Program-made: the position numbers and the translations under genes
From: Phycisphaerales bacterium
Lineage (GTDB): Bacteria > Planctomycetota > Phycisphaerae > Phycisphaerales > SM1A02
Assembly (NCBI GenBank): GCA_030748455.1
Contig: JASMLY010000085.1
Coordinates: 1 to 51,842 of the forward strand
Direction: 5' to 3'
Length of the DNA stretch: 51,842 bases
The notes under the pieces: model-generated
What the model saw: only the letters and a program-made list of their open reading frames with translations
Databases searched by the model: none
Told to the model about the DNA's origin: nothing
Part shown: positions 26,818-35,735 of the stretch, piece by piece
Layout: each line of letters starts with the position of its first letter
Position numbering within the stretch: position 1 is the first letter of the stretch

Positions 26818-27315
26818 ATGTTGTGCCCTTACTGTGAACGAGATAACGACAAAGTCATCGATAGCCGAGCGTCTGATGGAGGGCAGGCTGTTCGCAGGCG
26901 CAGAGAATGCCAACATTGCAACCGACGGTTCACAACCTTCGAACGAATAGACAAAACTTCTCGTTTGATGGTCATCAAACAGGATGGGTCACGAATCCCA
27001 TTCGATCAGGAAAAGGTGCTCCGTGGATTGCAAGCAGCGTGTGGGAAACGCCCAATTGCAGAAGATCGCAAAGTTGCAATTGTCAGGGAAGTTGAGGAGG
27101 AACTCATTCAAGAGTTCGACAGAGAAGTTGAAAGCAAAGCTATTGGATTACGAGTCGCTAATAAACTTAAATCCGTCGATCCGATCGTCTATATTCGATA
27201 CGCCTCAGAGTATTTCAATTTCCAACATCTTGACGATATCTCTCAAGAGGTAAGCAGCATGCAAGACGCTCCACCAGTCATCCCATCTCAATCCGATCTT
27301 TTTTCAACTCCATAA
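26818..27315 (+). CDS. nrdR: Transcriptional repressor NrdR
   Basis: Nucleotide-sensing repressor of ribonucleotide reductase genes. The 165-residue protein begins with a zinc ribbon (Cys3, Cys6, Cys31, Cys34; MLCPYCERDNDKVIDSR, RRRECQHCNRRFTTFER) followed by an ATP-cone domain (VIKQDGSRIPFDQEKVLRGL, VANKLKSVDPIVYIRYASEY). A frame from 26632 exists but its first 62 codons are unrelated; the ATG at 26818 gives the family N-terminus. No nrd genes are in the window. thrS follows after 5 bp. Confidence 0.95.
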   Translation: MLCPYCERDNDKVIDSRASDGGQAVRRRRECQHCNRRFTTFERIDKTSRLMVIKQDGSRIPFDQEKVLRGLQAACGKRPIAEDRKVAIVREVEEELIQEFDREVESKAIGLRVANKLKSVDPIVYIRYASEYFNFQHLDDISQEVSSMQDAPPVIPSQSDLFSTP

Positions 27316-27320
27316 TTCAC

Positions 27321-29414
27321 ATGCCTACAATTACTCTTCCTGACGGAACGACACGTTCTTATGATTCTACAACAACACCTTTGCAAGTCGCAGAAGATAT
27401 TTCCGCTGGGCTTGCGAGTGTTGCCATAGGAGCGCGAATCAACGGAGAACTTTCAGACGTTACCACTCCAATCTCGGAAGACGCTGAACTCAAACTCATC
27501 ACTGCTCGCAAAGGTGAAAAGGAAACGGATCCTGACGCGCTCATGCTCATCCGCCATAGTTGCGCGCATGTCATGGCTGAAGCGATACAAAGAATTCGTC
27601 CAAAGACGGAGTTGGTCTATGGACCTGCACTTGACAATGGTTTTTACTATGACATTTCTTTCGAGGGTGAAGAACCACTCAGCAGCGACGAGTTCGATGC
27701 GATCGAAAAGGAAATGAAATCGATCATTGAAGAGGATCGCCCCTTTACACGGTATGAACTCAATACTGAAGAGGGGCTTGCCAAACTGAACGATGAAGGA
27801 AACAAGTACAAAGTCGATAATGCAAATCGAGCAATTGAAACTGGCGCTACCACCTTAACTTGGTATGCCACAGGAGAGGTAGATCAGAATTGGGAGGATC
27901 TTTGCAAAGGACCACACGTTCCATCGACCGGAAAGATCGGCGCCTATAAAATCATGACGATCGCAAGTAGCTATTGGCATGGCGATGCAAACTCTGACAA
28001 CCTTACTCGTGTGTACGGCGTAGCATTTGTACATTCTAAGCAGTTAAAGAACCATCTTAAGCAACTTGAAGAAGCGAAAGAACGCGACCATAGAAACGTA
28101 GGTAAAAATCTACGCCTATTCCATATCGACGAACAGGTTGGACAAGGGCTCGTTCTTTGGACTCCAAATGGTGCAGTCGTTCGCCAAGAACTTCAATCGT
28201 TTATCGCTGAGCAACTTCAGTTACAAGGGTACAATCAAGTCTTTACACCACACATCGGAAAACTTGATCTCTACCGCACTTCTGGACACTACCCGTATTA
28301 TCAAGAGAGCCAGTACCCCCCGTTGATCGACCCAGACCAACTTCAAAAATTATCCGATGAGGGCTGTTCGTGCAGTGAACTTTCAAACATGATGGCTGAA
28401 GGGTCAATTGATGGCTACCTTCTCAAGCCAATGAATTGCCCACACCACATTCGGATCTATGCCAGTGCACCCCACAGTTACAGAGATCTTCCTGTGCGGC
28501 TTGCAGAGTTTGGAACAGTCTATCGATGGGAACAGTCTGGAGAGATTGGCGGTCTCACACGTGTCCGTGGTTTCACCCAAGATGATGCACACTTGTTCTG
28601 CATGGAAGAACAAATAGAAGATGAAATCCGAGGGTGTTTACAACTCGTCAAGATTATTTTTGCAACCCTTGGTATGGACGATTACAAAGTTCGAGTTGGA
28701 CTGCGTGATCCTGATTCAGATAAATACGTTGGAGAATCGAGTCATTGGGACAAAGCTGAAGCGGCATGCCGCCAAGCTGCAGATTCCCTTGATGTCCCTT
28801 GGACTGAGGATGCTGGTGAAGCTGCGTTCTATGGTCCTAAAATCGATTTCATCGTCAATGATGTGCTTGGACGACCATGGCAACTTGGAACCATCCAAGT
28901 TGACTACAACCTTCCAATTCGGTTCGACCTTTCATACATTGGAAAAGATGGCGCACACCACAGACCAGTCATGATCCACCGAGCACCGTTTGGTTCCATG
29001 GAACGGTTTGTTGGTGTATTGATCGAACATTTTGCGGGTGCTTTCCCTACTTGGCTCGCCCCTGAACAGGTTCGAGTCTTGCCCATCTCAGAAAAAACAA
29101 ACAAGTATGCTCAAGAGGTCCATGATCTGATGCACGGGTTAGGTATCCGTGTTTCAGTAGATAAAAACGATGAGCGGATACAGGCAAAAATTCGTGAAGC
29201 TGCGAATATGAAGATCCCTTGGCAACTGATCGTTGGTCCACGTGATGCTGAATCGAGAAAAGTTAGTGTCCGAAAGCGAGGCATTCGCCACGATCTAGGT
29301 GCTGTTGATCTTGAGACTTTTGTTACGGCACTCGAGAGAGAAATCAAAACACGAGGCGGTGAATCTGCTTTAGAAATCTGTTTTCCAGACATAGATGTAT
29401 CACAAGACGCTTGA
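27321..29414 (+). CDS. thrS: Threonine-tRNA ligase
   Basis: Charges tRNA-Thr. The 697-residue protein has, in order, a TGS domain (MPTITLPDGTTRSYD), the editing domain with the HxxxH pair (HSCAHVMAEA) and WEDLCKGPHVPSTG, the class II catalytic core with the zinc ligand region MNCPHHIRIY, motif 2 YRWEQSGEIGGLTRVRGFTQDDAHLFC, motif 3 PFGSMERFVGVLIEH, and the anticodon-binding domain at the end. The sequence around 355-375 (QKLSDEGCSCSELSNMMAEG) is an insertion that I do not see in common bacterial enzymes. It follows nrdR by 5 bp. Confidence 0.95.
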   Translation: MPTITLPDGTTRSYDSTTTPLQVAEDISAGLASVAIGARINGELSDVTTPISEDAELKLITARKGEKETDPDALMLIRHSCAHVMAEAIQRIRPKTELVYGPALDNGFYYDISFEGEEPLSSDEFDAIEKEMKSIIEEDRPFTRYELNTEEGLAKLNDEGNKYKVDNANRAIETGATTLTWYATGEVDQNWEDLCKGPHVPSTGKIGAYKIMTIASSYWHGDANSDNLTRVYGVAFVHSKQLKNHLKQLEEAKERDHRNVGKNLRLFHIDEQVGQGLVLWTPNGAVVRQELQSFIAEQLQLQGYNQVFTPHIGKLDLYRTSGHYPYYQESQYPPLIDPDQLQKLSDEGCSCSELSNMMAEGSIDGYLLKPMNCPHHIRIYASAPHSYRDLPVRLAEFGTVYRWEQSGEIGGLTRVRGFTQDDAHLFCMEEQIEDEIRGCLQLVKIIFATLGMDDYKVRVGLRDPDSDKYVGESSHWDKAEAACRQAADSLDVPWTEDAGEAAFYGPKIDFIVNDVLGRPWQLGTIQVDYNLPIRFDLSYIGKDGAHHRPVMIHRAPFGSMERFVGVLIEHFAGAFPTWLAPEQVRVLPISEKTNKYAQEVHDLMHGLGIRVSVDKNDERIQAKIREAANMKIPWQLIVGPRDAESRKVSVRKRGIRHDLGAVDLETFVTALEREIKTRGGESALEICFPDIDVSQDA

Positions 29415-29439
29415 TTCCTACACAAATACAGCATATCCT
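29411..29439 (+). promoter_or_regulatory. Candidate sigma70-like promoter of infC
   Basis: TTGATT at 29411-29416, a 17-bp spacer and TATCCT at 29434-29439, overlapping the thrS stop. It would give infC a leader of about 265 nt. Confidence 0.35.
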
Positions 29440-29697
29440 GCCCACTTCTCCACGCCTAGAAAGCGTGAGAGCCAACTGTATGGCGCATCGATTGAATCAC
29501 AAATTTGAAACGCATGCCTCTCTTCTACCACGAAGTGAGCAAACACCTGCGTTCTCGCCTGTGTTCAACCACATGACCTCATGATGATCTGCCCTACATC
29601 ACGAACAAACACCTTTCGGGTTCAACGACGCAGTGTCACTCCACTCTACTCGAATGTTGCACCGCAACACACTGCGTTCCTACTCACTGTCTCTTAT
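29440..29697 (+). other. Long leader region of infC without a clear gene
   Basis: About 260 bp between thrS and infC with no convincing reading frame and no T-run terminator. A weak hairpin CACGC/GCGTG lies at 29451-29467. Such a long untranslated leader before infC could hold regulatory RNA structure, but I see no known riboswitch motif. Confidence 0.4.
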
Positions 29698-29702
29698 GGA
29701 GG
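29698..29702 (+). promoter_or_regulatory. Shine-Dalgarno GGAGG that sets the infC ATC start
   Basis: GGAGG lies 8 nt before ATC 29711. The alternative ATG at 29696 overlaps it and has no ribosome binding site of its own. Confidence 0.7.
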
Positions 29703-29710
29703 ACATCACT

Positions 29711-30340
29711 ATCGCCCGTAGACGCTTTATCAGACCGCAAGAAAACAAACTTAAACTTCCCCGCTCAAATGATCGCATCCGCGCTAAAACAGTTCGGCTT
29801 ATCGACCAAGATGAAACGATGATTGGCATCGTCTCAACTTCGGAGGCACTTGATCGAGCTCGAGCTGCTGATCTGGATTTAGTCGAAGTTTCTCCCGGAT
29901 CTGACCCTCCAGTTTGTAGGATTTTAGACTTCGGTAAGTACCGGTACGAACAATCAAAGAAAGAACGCGCAAATCGAGCAAAGACAAAAGTCGTTGAAAC
30001 AAAAGAAGTCCGACTTGGGCGTTCGATGAAGATCGATCCGCACGATATCGAAATTCGACTGAACCAAGCAAGAAAGTTCTTGCTTGATGGCCACAAAGTC
30101 TTGATCGTTCAAAATTTCCGCGGTCGTGAAATGATGCACAAAGAACGGGGGCATGAGCGAATGCAAGAGATTATCGCGAAACTTTCAGACATCTCCAAAG
30201 TTGAACTCTCGCCGCGAATGGCTGGAAGACGGCAGACCATGGTCCTCGCACCTGACAAAACGAAGATCAAAAAAGTTCTCGCTTCCGCAAAAGCCAAAGC
30301 TGAAAAAGACAACACCAAAGCACAAGATTCAAACGAGTAG
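29711..30340 (+). CDS. infC: Translation initiation factor IF-3, probable ATC start
   Basis: Binds the 30S subunit, checks the start codon and prevents early subunit joining. 209 residues: N-terminal domain SNDRIRAKTVRLIDQDETMIGIVSTSEAL, linker ICRILDFGKYRYEQSKKERANRAK-type (PVCRILDFGKYRYEQ), C-terminal domain HDIEIRLNQARKFLLDGHKV, NFRGREMMHKERG and RRQTMVLAPDK, plus a Lys-rich tail. The family N-terminus and a perfect GGAGG 8 nt upstream point to an ATC start codon, which matches the known rare-codon autoregulation of infC (AUU in E. coli). A frame to TTG/ATG codons further upstream exists but lacks a ribosome site. Confidence 0.93.
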   Translation: MARRRFIRPQENKLKLPRSNDRIRAKTVRLIDQDETMIGIVSTSEALDRARAADLDLVEVSPGSDPPVCRILDFGKYRYEQSKKERANRAKTKVVETKEVRLGRSMKIDPHDIEIRLNQARKFLLDGHKVLIVQNFRGREMMHKERGHERMQEIIAKLSDISKVELSPRMAGRRQTMVLAPDKTKIKKVLASAKAKAEKDNTKAQDSNE

Positions 30341-30346
30341 TTGTTG

Positions 30347-31111
30347 ATGTCTCGCTACGGAATCATCTCAGATATTCATGGTAATTCTCAAGCGCTGATG
30401 GCTGTGTACGAACGCCTCGGGAAAATGAATGTGGATCGAATCATTTGTCTTGGTGATATCGTGGGGTATGGACCCTCGCCTTCACAATGTTTAGATTTGG
30501 TTCTGAGTTATTGTGATGAAGTTATCCGAGGGAACCATGATGAAGCAGCGCTTGATCCAAATCTTGGCAAATATTTCAACAATGCTGCGCTCGCTGCACT
30601 CAATTGGACGAGAGATCAACTTGGGCCCTACCATCTGCACGCCCTGAGTCATATGAAAACCAGAATTCGCCTCGGTGATGAACTGCTCCTAGTGCACGAT
30701 ACACCAGCACTTCATGAGAGCGCCTATGTCCATGAAGTTGGACACGCAGTTGAAGCGTTTAAAAGTCTTGATGAAGGCATTTGTCTACACGGGCACACGC
30801 ACCTTCCAACTGTTTTCAGCACCCCACATGGAGAGGCGACACACGAAACAATTACGTTCCAATTTGCAGAGGACGGTGAGCCGGTTGTACTTGATCCTTT
30901 ACAGCGGCACCTCTGCAACCCAGGTGCGGTTGGCCAGCCACGAGATTCTGACCCAAGAGCGAGCTTCGCCATACTTGAATACAGCGCACCTGAAGCAGAA
31001 GCAATTTTTACAGTGCATCGGACAGAGTACGACATCGCTGCTGCTCAAGAAGCGACTGAAAAAGCAGGGTTACCCTCAATTCTTGCTGAACGCCTATCGA
31101 TGGGCGCGTAA
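30347..31111 (+). CDS. Calcineurin-like metallophosphoesterase
   Basis: A 254-residue cytoplasmic phosphoesterase. The metal-ligand motifs are complete: SDIHGN at the start, LGDIVGYGPSPSQ, RGNHDEA and LHGHTHLP, with NPGAVGQPRD near the end. This is the pattern of YfcE/MJ0936-like phosphodiesterases; the substrate is unknown. The ATG at 30347 is chosen over two TTG codons just before it. It follows infC by 6 bp. The next 71 bp to the convergent MATE gene hold nothing visible. Confidence 0.88.
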   Translation: MSRYGIISDIHGNSQALMAVYERLGKMNVDRIICLGDIVGYGPSPSQCLDLVLSYCDEVIRGNHDEAALDPNLGKYFNNAALAALNWTRDQLGPYHLHALSHMKTRIRLGDELLLVHDTPALHESAYVHEVGHAVEAFKSLDEGICLHGHTHLPTVFSTPHGEATHETITFQFAEDGEPVVLDPLQRHLCNPGAVGQPRDSDPRASFAILEYSAPEAEAIFTVHRTEYDIAAAQEATEKAGLPSILAERLSMGA

Positions 31112-31182
31112 TTTCGGCACTTCAGATATTGCAAGTTGCCTCTTCCCCACACGCGGTCCACCTCGGATCATCTAGACTGCAA

Positions 31183-32715
31183 CTATGTAATCTTTCGATG
31201 GATCCACCCGCCTTGCAAAAACCGTATAGAAAACAAGATCGCACGGATCACAATTTCACCACATAAGGCATACCAGATCCCTACAAGTCCATACTCTAAA
31301 TGCACACCAAGAAACCAAGCTGCAGGTAACCGTATGAACCAACTCGAGAACGTTGTGATCATAAATGTCCAGACTGTATCACCAACACCTTTCAAGGCTT
31401 GACGGATTACCATCATGACAGCGAATCCGACCTGCGTAATACCTGCGATAAATAGTAACTTCGGAACAAGTTGCAGATGCAATGGCTCTTTAGAAATGAA
31501 TAGAGTCAATTGTTCTCCACCTACAATCATGCCTATACCCATAACGCCCATAAAGAGTGCTGCTAAACAAACACAAATGACTGTAGCTTTCTTCGCATCG
31601 TTTGGATTGTTTGCACCAAGATATTGTCCTGCTAATGCACCTGCTGCTGTACCAATTGCAAACCCTGGTAGAAAACTAAATGCTTCCCACTGCACAGCGA
31701 TCACGTGTGCCCCTTGTAATCCCTGAACTGCTTTCTCTGCTGTTCCTTTCGCAAGGTCAACGCTGATTTGTCCAATGAAATAGAGCGCGAACAAGTTCGC
31801 AGCCCACATGGAGAGTCCTTCAAAGAAACTAGGAACTCCAATCTTCGCAATTTTGCCAAAAATGTCAACTCTTGGGATCAGATGTTTCGGTTCAAGCTTT
31901 AGATCTTTAACTCCACGAATAAGAACTCCAACAATACAGAGTCCACCGACAACGTACGCTGCTGCTGTTCCAAGTGCGATTCCAACGACGTGAAGATCCC
32001 ATGCAAAAGGGTTTTCGAAGACGTGTTCTGAAAAACGCACATCCGCCCCACTCATGACAAACGAAACTGTGATGTTCACAATATTCACGAACAGCGTCAC
32101 GATCGCAGGACGCAACGTATCACCACTTCCGTGGAGCGCCATCGATCCAGTGGTCATGATGCTGCACAACGGCATACTGAGTGCGAGGATATGAATGTAC
32201 TGCACGAGGTACGTACTTGCTTCATCAGAAAGATTTGCCAAAACGCCTAAGGGAGTTGCCGCAAACCAGAGCCCTGCACCAACAACAATTCCCCATAATC
32301 CTGCAAGAACGATTGACTGCCCAAGTACTTCGCTTGCAACAGTTTTTTTACCTCCGCCCATGGCACGTGCGATGAGGGCTTGCCCGCCTACCCCTACACC
32401 TGAGACTGCGATTGCAATAAACCAACCGATATACGAACCAATCCCAATTGCATCCATCGCAGGAAGTACAACTTCTTCTGGCAACGCCCCTGCAAACATT
32501 TTATCTGCAAGACCAACGCAAGCTACCAAAATCTGCTGCACCAAAATGGGCATTGCAAGAAAGAAGATTGCACTAGGCATGGACTTCCCTGCGAGAGAAC
32601 CACTTTGAATCGAACCGGGAAGCTCAGATAGTGGCTCTTGCAAATCCTCTGGCGAGGGTTGCATCGAGGCAATCCGTTGTTGTTCTATTTCCTCTGTAGT
32701 CTTGCGTTTGCTCAC
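31183..32715 (-). CDS. MATE-family efflux transporter
   Basis: A 510-residue multidrug/toxic compound exporter of the inner membrane. About 12 hydrophobic helices follow a 50-residue polar N-terminus. Family-like stretches include FFLAMPILVQQILVACVGLADKMFAG, SGVGVGGQALIARAMGGGKK, SIMTTGSMALHGSGDTLRPAIVTLFVNIVNI and QYLGANNPNDAKKATVICVCL. The ATG overlaps the stop of the HEAT-repeat protein gene, making it the last gene of a three-gene unit. Confidence 0.92.
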   Translation of the reverse strand: MSKRKTTEEIEQQRIASMQPSPEDLQEPLSELPGSIQSGSLAGKSMPSAIFFLAMPILVQQILVACVGLADKMFAGALPEEVVLPAMDAIGIGSYIGWFIAIAVSGVGVGGQALIARAMGGGKKTVASEVLGQSIVLAGLWGIVVGAGLWFAATPLGVLANLSDEASTYLVQYIHILALSMPLCSIMTTGSMALHGSGDTLRPAIVTLFVNIVNITVSFVMSGADVRFSEHVFENPFAWDLHVVGIALGTAAAYVVGGLCIVGVLIRGVKDLKLEPKHLIPRVDIFGKIAKIGVPSFFEGLSMWAANLFALYFIGQISVDLAKGTAEKAVQGLQGAHVIAVQWEAFSFLPGFAIGTAAGALAGQYLGANNPNDAKKATVICVCLAALFMGVMGIGMIVGGEQLTLFISKEPLHLQLVPKLLFIAGITQVGFAVMMVIRQALKGVGDTVWTFMITTFSSWFIRLPAAWFLGVHLEYGLVGIWYALCGEIVIRAILFSIRFLQGGWIHRKIT

Positions 32716-33548
32716 TGGACAACTGTGTCGTCATCGTAGGTAGAACGACGAGTAGGATCATCTAGACCCACTGGCACGTCTGGCTTTTCTTCGCTGCGTA
32801 CTTCCCAGAAGACAAATCGGTCATACCATCGTGGTTCAAACCTAAATGTTGGGTATTGGTAGAGCACGTTCGCATCGAATACATCTGCTCCGATCTCACG
32901 TTGCTGTTTGTACCAATCAAACCATGCATACCGCTCGATGCCAAACACTTGCCCAGTCAAGATATGTAAGGATTGCGCTGCTGCAAGATTAATAGATAAT
33001 TCATTCGCGTCTAAACTAGAAATCAGACCGATCAACACTCGATCTTCGGGATATTGACCGAGTGCTGTTGCACAAAATGTACGCACAGCGGGGTCTTCGT
33101 TTTCATCTCCAAGTGAGCGTAATAGTTCACCTACAACGACGGGATTGTGAATCCGTTGAAGAGCGATTGCCGCTTCACGTCGAACTTGTACAGATGTAGA
33201 GCCACTTCGAGGTAACCAAAGGACGATGATTTCAGCGTCACTGACTTGAGCGTACCGTGCAAGCGCTTTGATCGCAGCAGCTCGGACAAGTGCATCGCCA
33301 TCTTCGATTACATAATCACGATACATCGCAACATACGGTGGAGCTCCTCCAAAAGAAGAGTTTGCAAGCAAGGTAATACCCTCTCTACGTTCATCGGGTG
33401 CATGTTGATCGCTTGCCATCTCAGCGGCTTGTGATGGAGTAACTGGAACAAATCCTTTTGCAAGTTCATTGAAATCGTCTGTCACGCAATGAGGCAGAAA
33501 AGCCATGCATGCAAGGAAACACATTCTAGAAAGTACGTTGAATTTCAT
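32712..33548 (-). CDS. Exported HEAT-repeat protein, possible lipoprotein
   Basis: A 278-residue protein with a signal-like N-terminus (MKFNVLSRMCFLACMAFLPHC); LPHC is at best a weak lipobox. HEAT-like helical repeats follow (DALVRAAAIKALARYAQVSD, VQVRREAAIALQRIHNPVVVGELLRSLGDE, AVRTFCATALGQYPEDRVL). The C-terminal 80 residues are rich in Tyr, Phe and Trp. The role is unknown. Both ends overlap neighbours by 4 bp. Confidence 0.78.
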   Translation of the reverse strand: MKFNVLSRMCFLACMAFLPHCVTDDFNELAKGFVPVTPSQAAEMASDQHAPDERREGITLLANSSFGGAPPYVAMYRDYVIEDGDALVRAAAIKALARYAQVSDAEIIVLWLPRSGSTSVQVRREAAIALQRIHNPVVVGELLRSLGDENEDPAVRTFCATALGQYPEDRVLIGLISSLDANELSINLAAAQSLHILTGQVFGIERYAWFDWYKQQREIGADVFDANVLYQYPTFRFEPRWYDRFVFWEVRSEEKPDVPVGLDDPTRRSTYDDDTVVQ

Positions 33549-34630
33549 GTTGCAGTTTCATCCTCGTCTGCTCTGCTTTGTATCGTGTCTAACAAGTCTC
33601 GCACTTCCCGTGCCATCGTCGTATTCGGGAATTGCGTAGTGATACCTTCGCCAAACTCTATCGCTTCACTCCAACGGCGATCGCTCACTGCCATTTTAAA
33701 CCGAGTCCCGAGCGTATCTCGGTATTTTGTGATCACGGTATCTGCAGTTTCCATAAACTTTCTCGCTTCATCAGGCGTGAGATACCGATCAAGTTCTTTG
33801 AGCAACTGCATTGCGAGTTCTACATTATTTTTTTCAGCTGCATCCACAAATCTTGCCTCTAATGCATGCCGATATTGCACTCTCGTATCTGCAATATGTT
33901 GTTCAATACCATGGAGTAATGGTGTTTCAGGGTACAGTCTTCGCAGCTTTGCAGCGTATTGATACGCCTCGACCCATTGATGTTTCGTGAGAAACTCCTC
34001 AAGCAGTTTCAATTCTTCTTTGATTTTGGACTGGTGTCGCTCATGTAATGCTCTTTGAATCTCGCTTCTTAACCCTTCCGCTTCCTGAACAGCGCCAAAA
34101 TCAGATCCCATTCGATCACAGAGCATCAACGCGGCGTGCACATCGCCTTGTTTCAGGTCATCTTGTATTGTCCTACGAAGCAAGTCTAGTTCCCTATCGC
34201 GAAACAACACACGCTTCGCATTTTCAGAAAGTTGCAATGCATCCATGATTTCTTGCCATGGAGGCGAGGTAGATGCAGCATCCGACGATCTCACAAGCGT
34301 GCTCTCCCTTGAAAGTGAACACGTTACTCCAGCTGCTGCCCATCCAATTGCAATTGCAATGATTCCGCCTGTCAAGAGAGGCCCCCCTGAGACGACGCAC
34401 CCAATCCCAAGAAGTACGAGCGTGGCATAAATACCCGCAGTCCTTCGGAGCGTGCACATAGAAATCAATGACGCAAGCATGGCAGCAACTGAAGCAAAAA
34501 GCATTGGTTGCGACCAAGAGGCTCCCCACCAATCGAGTGACGCAGTCATCACTGCCAACGATACAAGGAGGGGTGAGACAAGAAGTAATCTTGCTAACAC
34601 ATGAATCCGTTCATCGCTGCGATCTCGCAT
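33545..34630 (-). CDS. Membrane protein with TPR-like helical domain
   Basis: A 361-residue protein. The N-terminal 110 residues contain about four hydrophobic segments (LARLLLVSPLLVSLAVMTA to IAIAIGWAAAGV); the remaining 230 residues are helical, TPR-like repeats (ALMLCDRMGSDFGAVQEAEGLRSEIQ, WVEAYQYAAKLRRLYPETPLL, WSEAIEFGEGITTQFPNTTMAREV). It is first in an operon with the HEAT protein and MATE transporter. The start is ATG 34630 with a TACACT hexamer 6 nt upstream; a TTG one codon earlier is possible. I do not recognise the family. Confidence 0.75.
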   Translation of the reverse strand: MRDRSDERIHVLARLLLVSPLLVSLAVMTASLDWWGASWSQPMLFASVAAMLASLISMCTLRRTAGIYATLVLLGIGCVVSGGPLLTGGIIAIAIGWAAAGVTCSLSRESTLVRSSDAASTSPPWQEIMDALQLSENAKRVLFRDRELDLLRRTIQDDLKQGDVHAALMLCDRMGSDFGAVQEAEGLRSEIQRALHERHQSKIKEELKLLEEFLTKHQWVEAYQYAAKLRRLYPETPLLHGIEQHIADTRVQYRHALEARFVDAAEKNNVELAMQLLKELDRYLTPDEARKFMETADTVITKYRDTLGTRFKMAVSDRRWSEAIEFGEGITTQFPNTTMAREVRDLLDTIQSRADEDETAT

Positions 34631-34636
34631 CAAAGT

Positions 34637-34642
34637 AGTGTA
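34637..34642 (-). promoter_or_regulatory. -10-like TACACT, 6 nt before the ATG at 34630
   Basis: Minus-strand TACACT at the head of the membrane/TPR - HEAT - MATE unit. It fits the short-spacer pattern of the window. Confidence 0.38.
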
Positions 34643-34648
34643 CCTTTC

Positions 34649-35017
34649 TTAACTCCCTGGGACAGGCTCACCGCACGCAGATGCCACTGGCACGATACAA
34701 ATGAATTCAAGTTCTTCCGTACCGATGTTTCGAAATTGATGGAGATCACTGGGAGGCACAAAGAGTGAGTCACCACCTGAAATTGGTGTTGTCACCCCGT
34801 TACACTCAATTTCACCCGTTCCAGAGAGGACAAGAACCTCATGTTCCCAATTGTGTTGATGGCGAGGCGTACAACCCCCAGATGTAACAGAGAAATGCCT
34901 CATGGCGAACGTTGGGGCTCCGTCCTCTTTTCCAACAAGCAATTTCATCGTAACGCCCTCAATTCCATCACCTTCAATTTTTTTACCTGTTGTTGTTTGT
35001 ATGGTTCGTTTAATCAA
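34649..35017 (-). CDS. Cupin-domain protein
   Basis: A small single-domain cupin of about 120 residues. The metal-binding motifs are present: HQHNWEHEVLVLSGTG (His, His, Glu) and PPSDLHQFRN (His). The function may be enzymatic or ligand sensing; unknown. Two starts are possible: GTG at 35038 without a ribosome site, or TTG at 35017 with GGAG 8 nt upstream; I prefer the TTG. It is divergent from the MBL-fold gene. Confidence 0.85.
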   Translation of the reverse strand: MIKRTIQTTTGKKIEGDGIEGVTMKLLVGKEDGAPTFAMRHFSVTSGGCTPRHQHNWEHEVLVLSGTGEIECNGVTTPISGGDSLFVPPSDLHQFRNIGTEELEFICIVPVASACGEPVPGS

Positions 35018-35040
35018 AGTATTATCTCCAATTCTCACTC

Positions 35041-35047
35041 TATTCTA
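35041..35047. promoter_or_regulatory. Shared symmetrical -10 core, cupin/MBL genes
   Basis: TATTCTA: read forward it gives TATTCT, 16 nt before the MBL ATG with AGGA in between; read backward it gives TAGAAT upstream of the cupin gene. The same heptamer forms the glyA/EEP divergent promoter. Confidence 0.42.
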
Positions 35048-35062
35048 AAGGATCGAACCCAC

Positions 35063-35701
35063 ATGCCTGTCTCAATTTCGACGTTTGTTCTTGGCGATTT
35101 TCAAACAAACTGCCAGGTCGTGACATGTGACGACGACTGCTGGGTCGTCGATTGTGGATATGAGCCTGAACCACTCATCTCTTTTTTGAATGAAAACGGA
35201 CTGACGCCCTCGGCGATCCTCCTGACACACTGCCACGCAGATCACATTGCGGGTCTAGACCAACTACGAAGCGTTGTAGGAGAGATTCCCATGTTTTGCC
35301 ACGCAGCTGAAGCTGATTGGAACCAAGACCCCATGCTCAATCTCTCAGGGATGGCTGGCATGCCAGTGACTGCTGCCCCTGTTCAAGGATTTTTACAAGC
35401 GGGGCAGAACCTGACACTTGGCAGTTCAGAATGGCGTGTTTTACATACACCAGGGCACAGTCCAGGCAGCATCTGTTTTATCAATGATGAGAGCGATCAA
35501 GCAATCGTTGGAGATACTCTGTTTGCAGGCAGCATCGGCCGGCATGATTTCCCTACGAGTACTACCGATGACCTACGCCATTCCATCAAAGAAGTTCTGA
35601 TGAAACTGCCAGATGCAATGAACATTTATCCCGGACATGGTCCAAGTTCTAGCATCGGCGTTGAGCGCACAACAAATCCGTTTGTATTGCACGGGTTTTG
35701 A
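35063..35701 (+). CDS. MBL-fold metallohydrolase, glyoxalase II-like
   Basis: A 212-residue metallo-beta-lactamase fold hydrolase. The zinc motifs are intact: LLTHCHADHIAG (HxHxDH), HTPGHSPGS (His), VGDTLFAGSIGRHDFP (Asp) and NIYPGHGPSS (final His). It lacks the C-terminal substrate domain of true glyoxalase II and is like the short YcbL/thioesterase-type members. The ATG at 35063 has AGGA upstream. A longer frame to 34841 is antisense to the cupin gene. Confidence 0.9.
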   Translation: MPVSISTFVLGDFQTNCQVVTCDDDCWVVDCGYEPEPLISFLNENGLTPSAILLTHCHADHIAGLDQLRSVVGEIPMFCHAAEADWNQDPMLNLSGMAGMPVTAAPVQGFLQAGQNLTLGSSEWRVLHTPGHSPGSICFINDESDQAIVGDTLFAGSIGRHDFPTSTTDDLRHSIKEVLMKLPDAMNIYPGHGPSSSIGVERTTNPFVLHGF

Positions 35702-35735
35702 AATCAACAAGTACGCTATCAACTACGATCAGAGC

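Noticed and set aside
34841..35062. Longer N-terminus of the MBL-fold protein
   Set aside because: It is antisense to the cupin gene; the ATG at 35063 starts the family domain with AGGA upstream.
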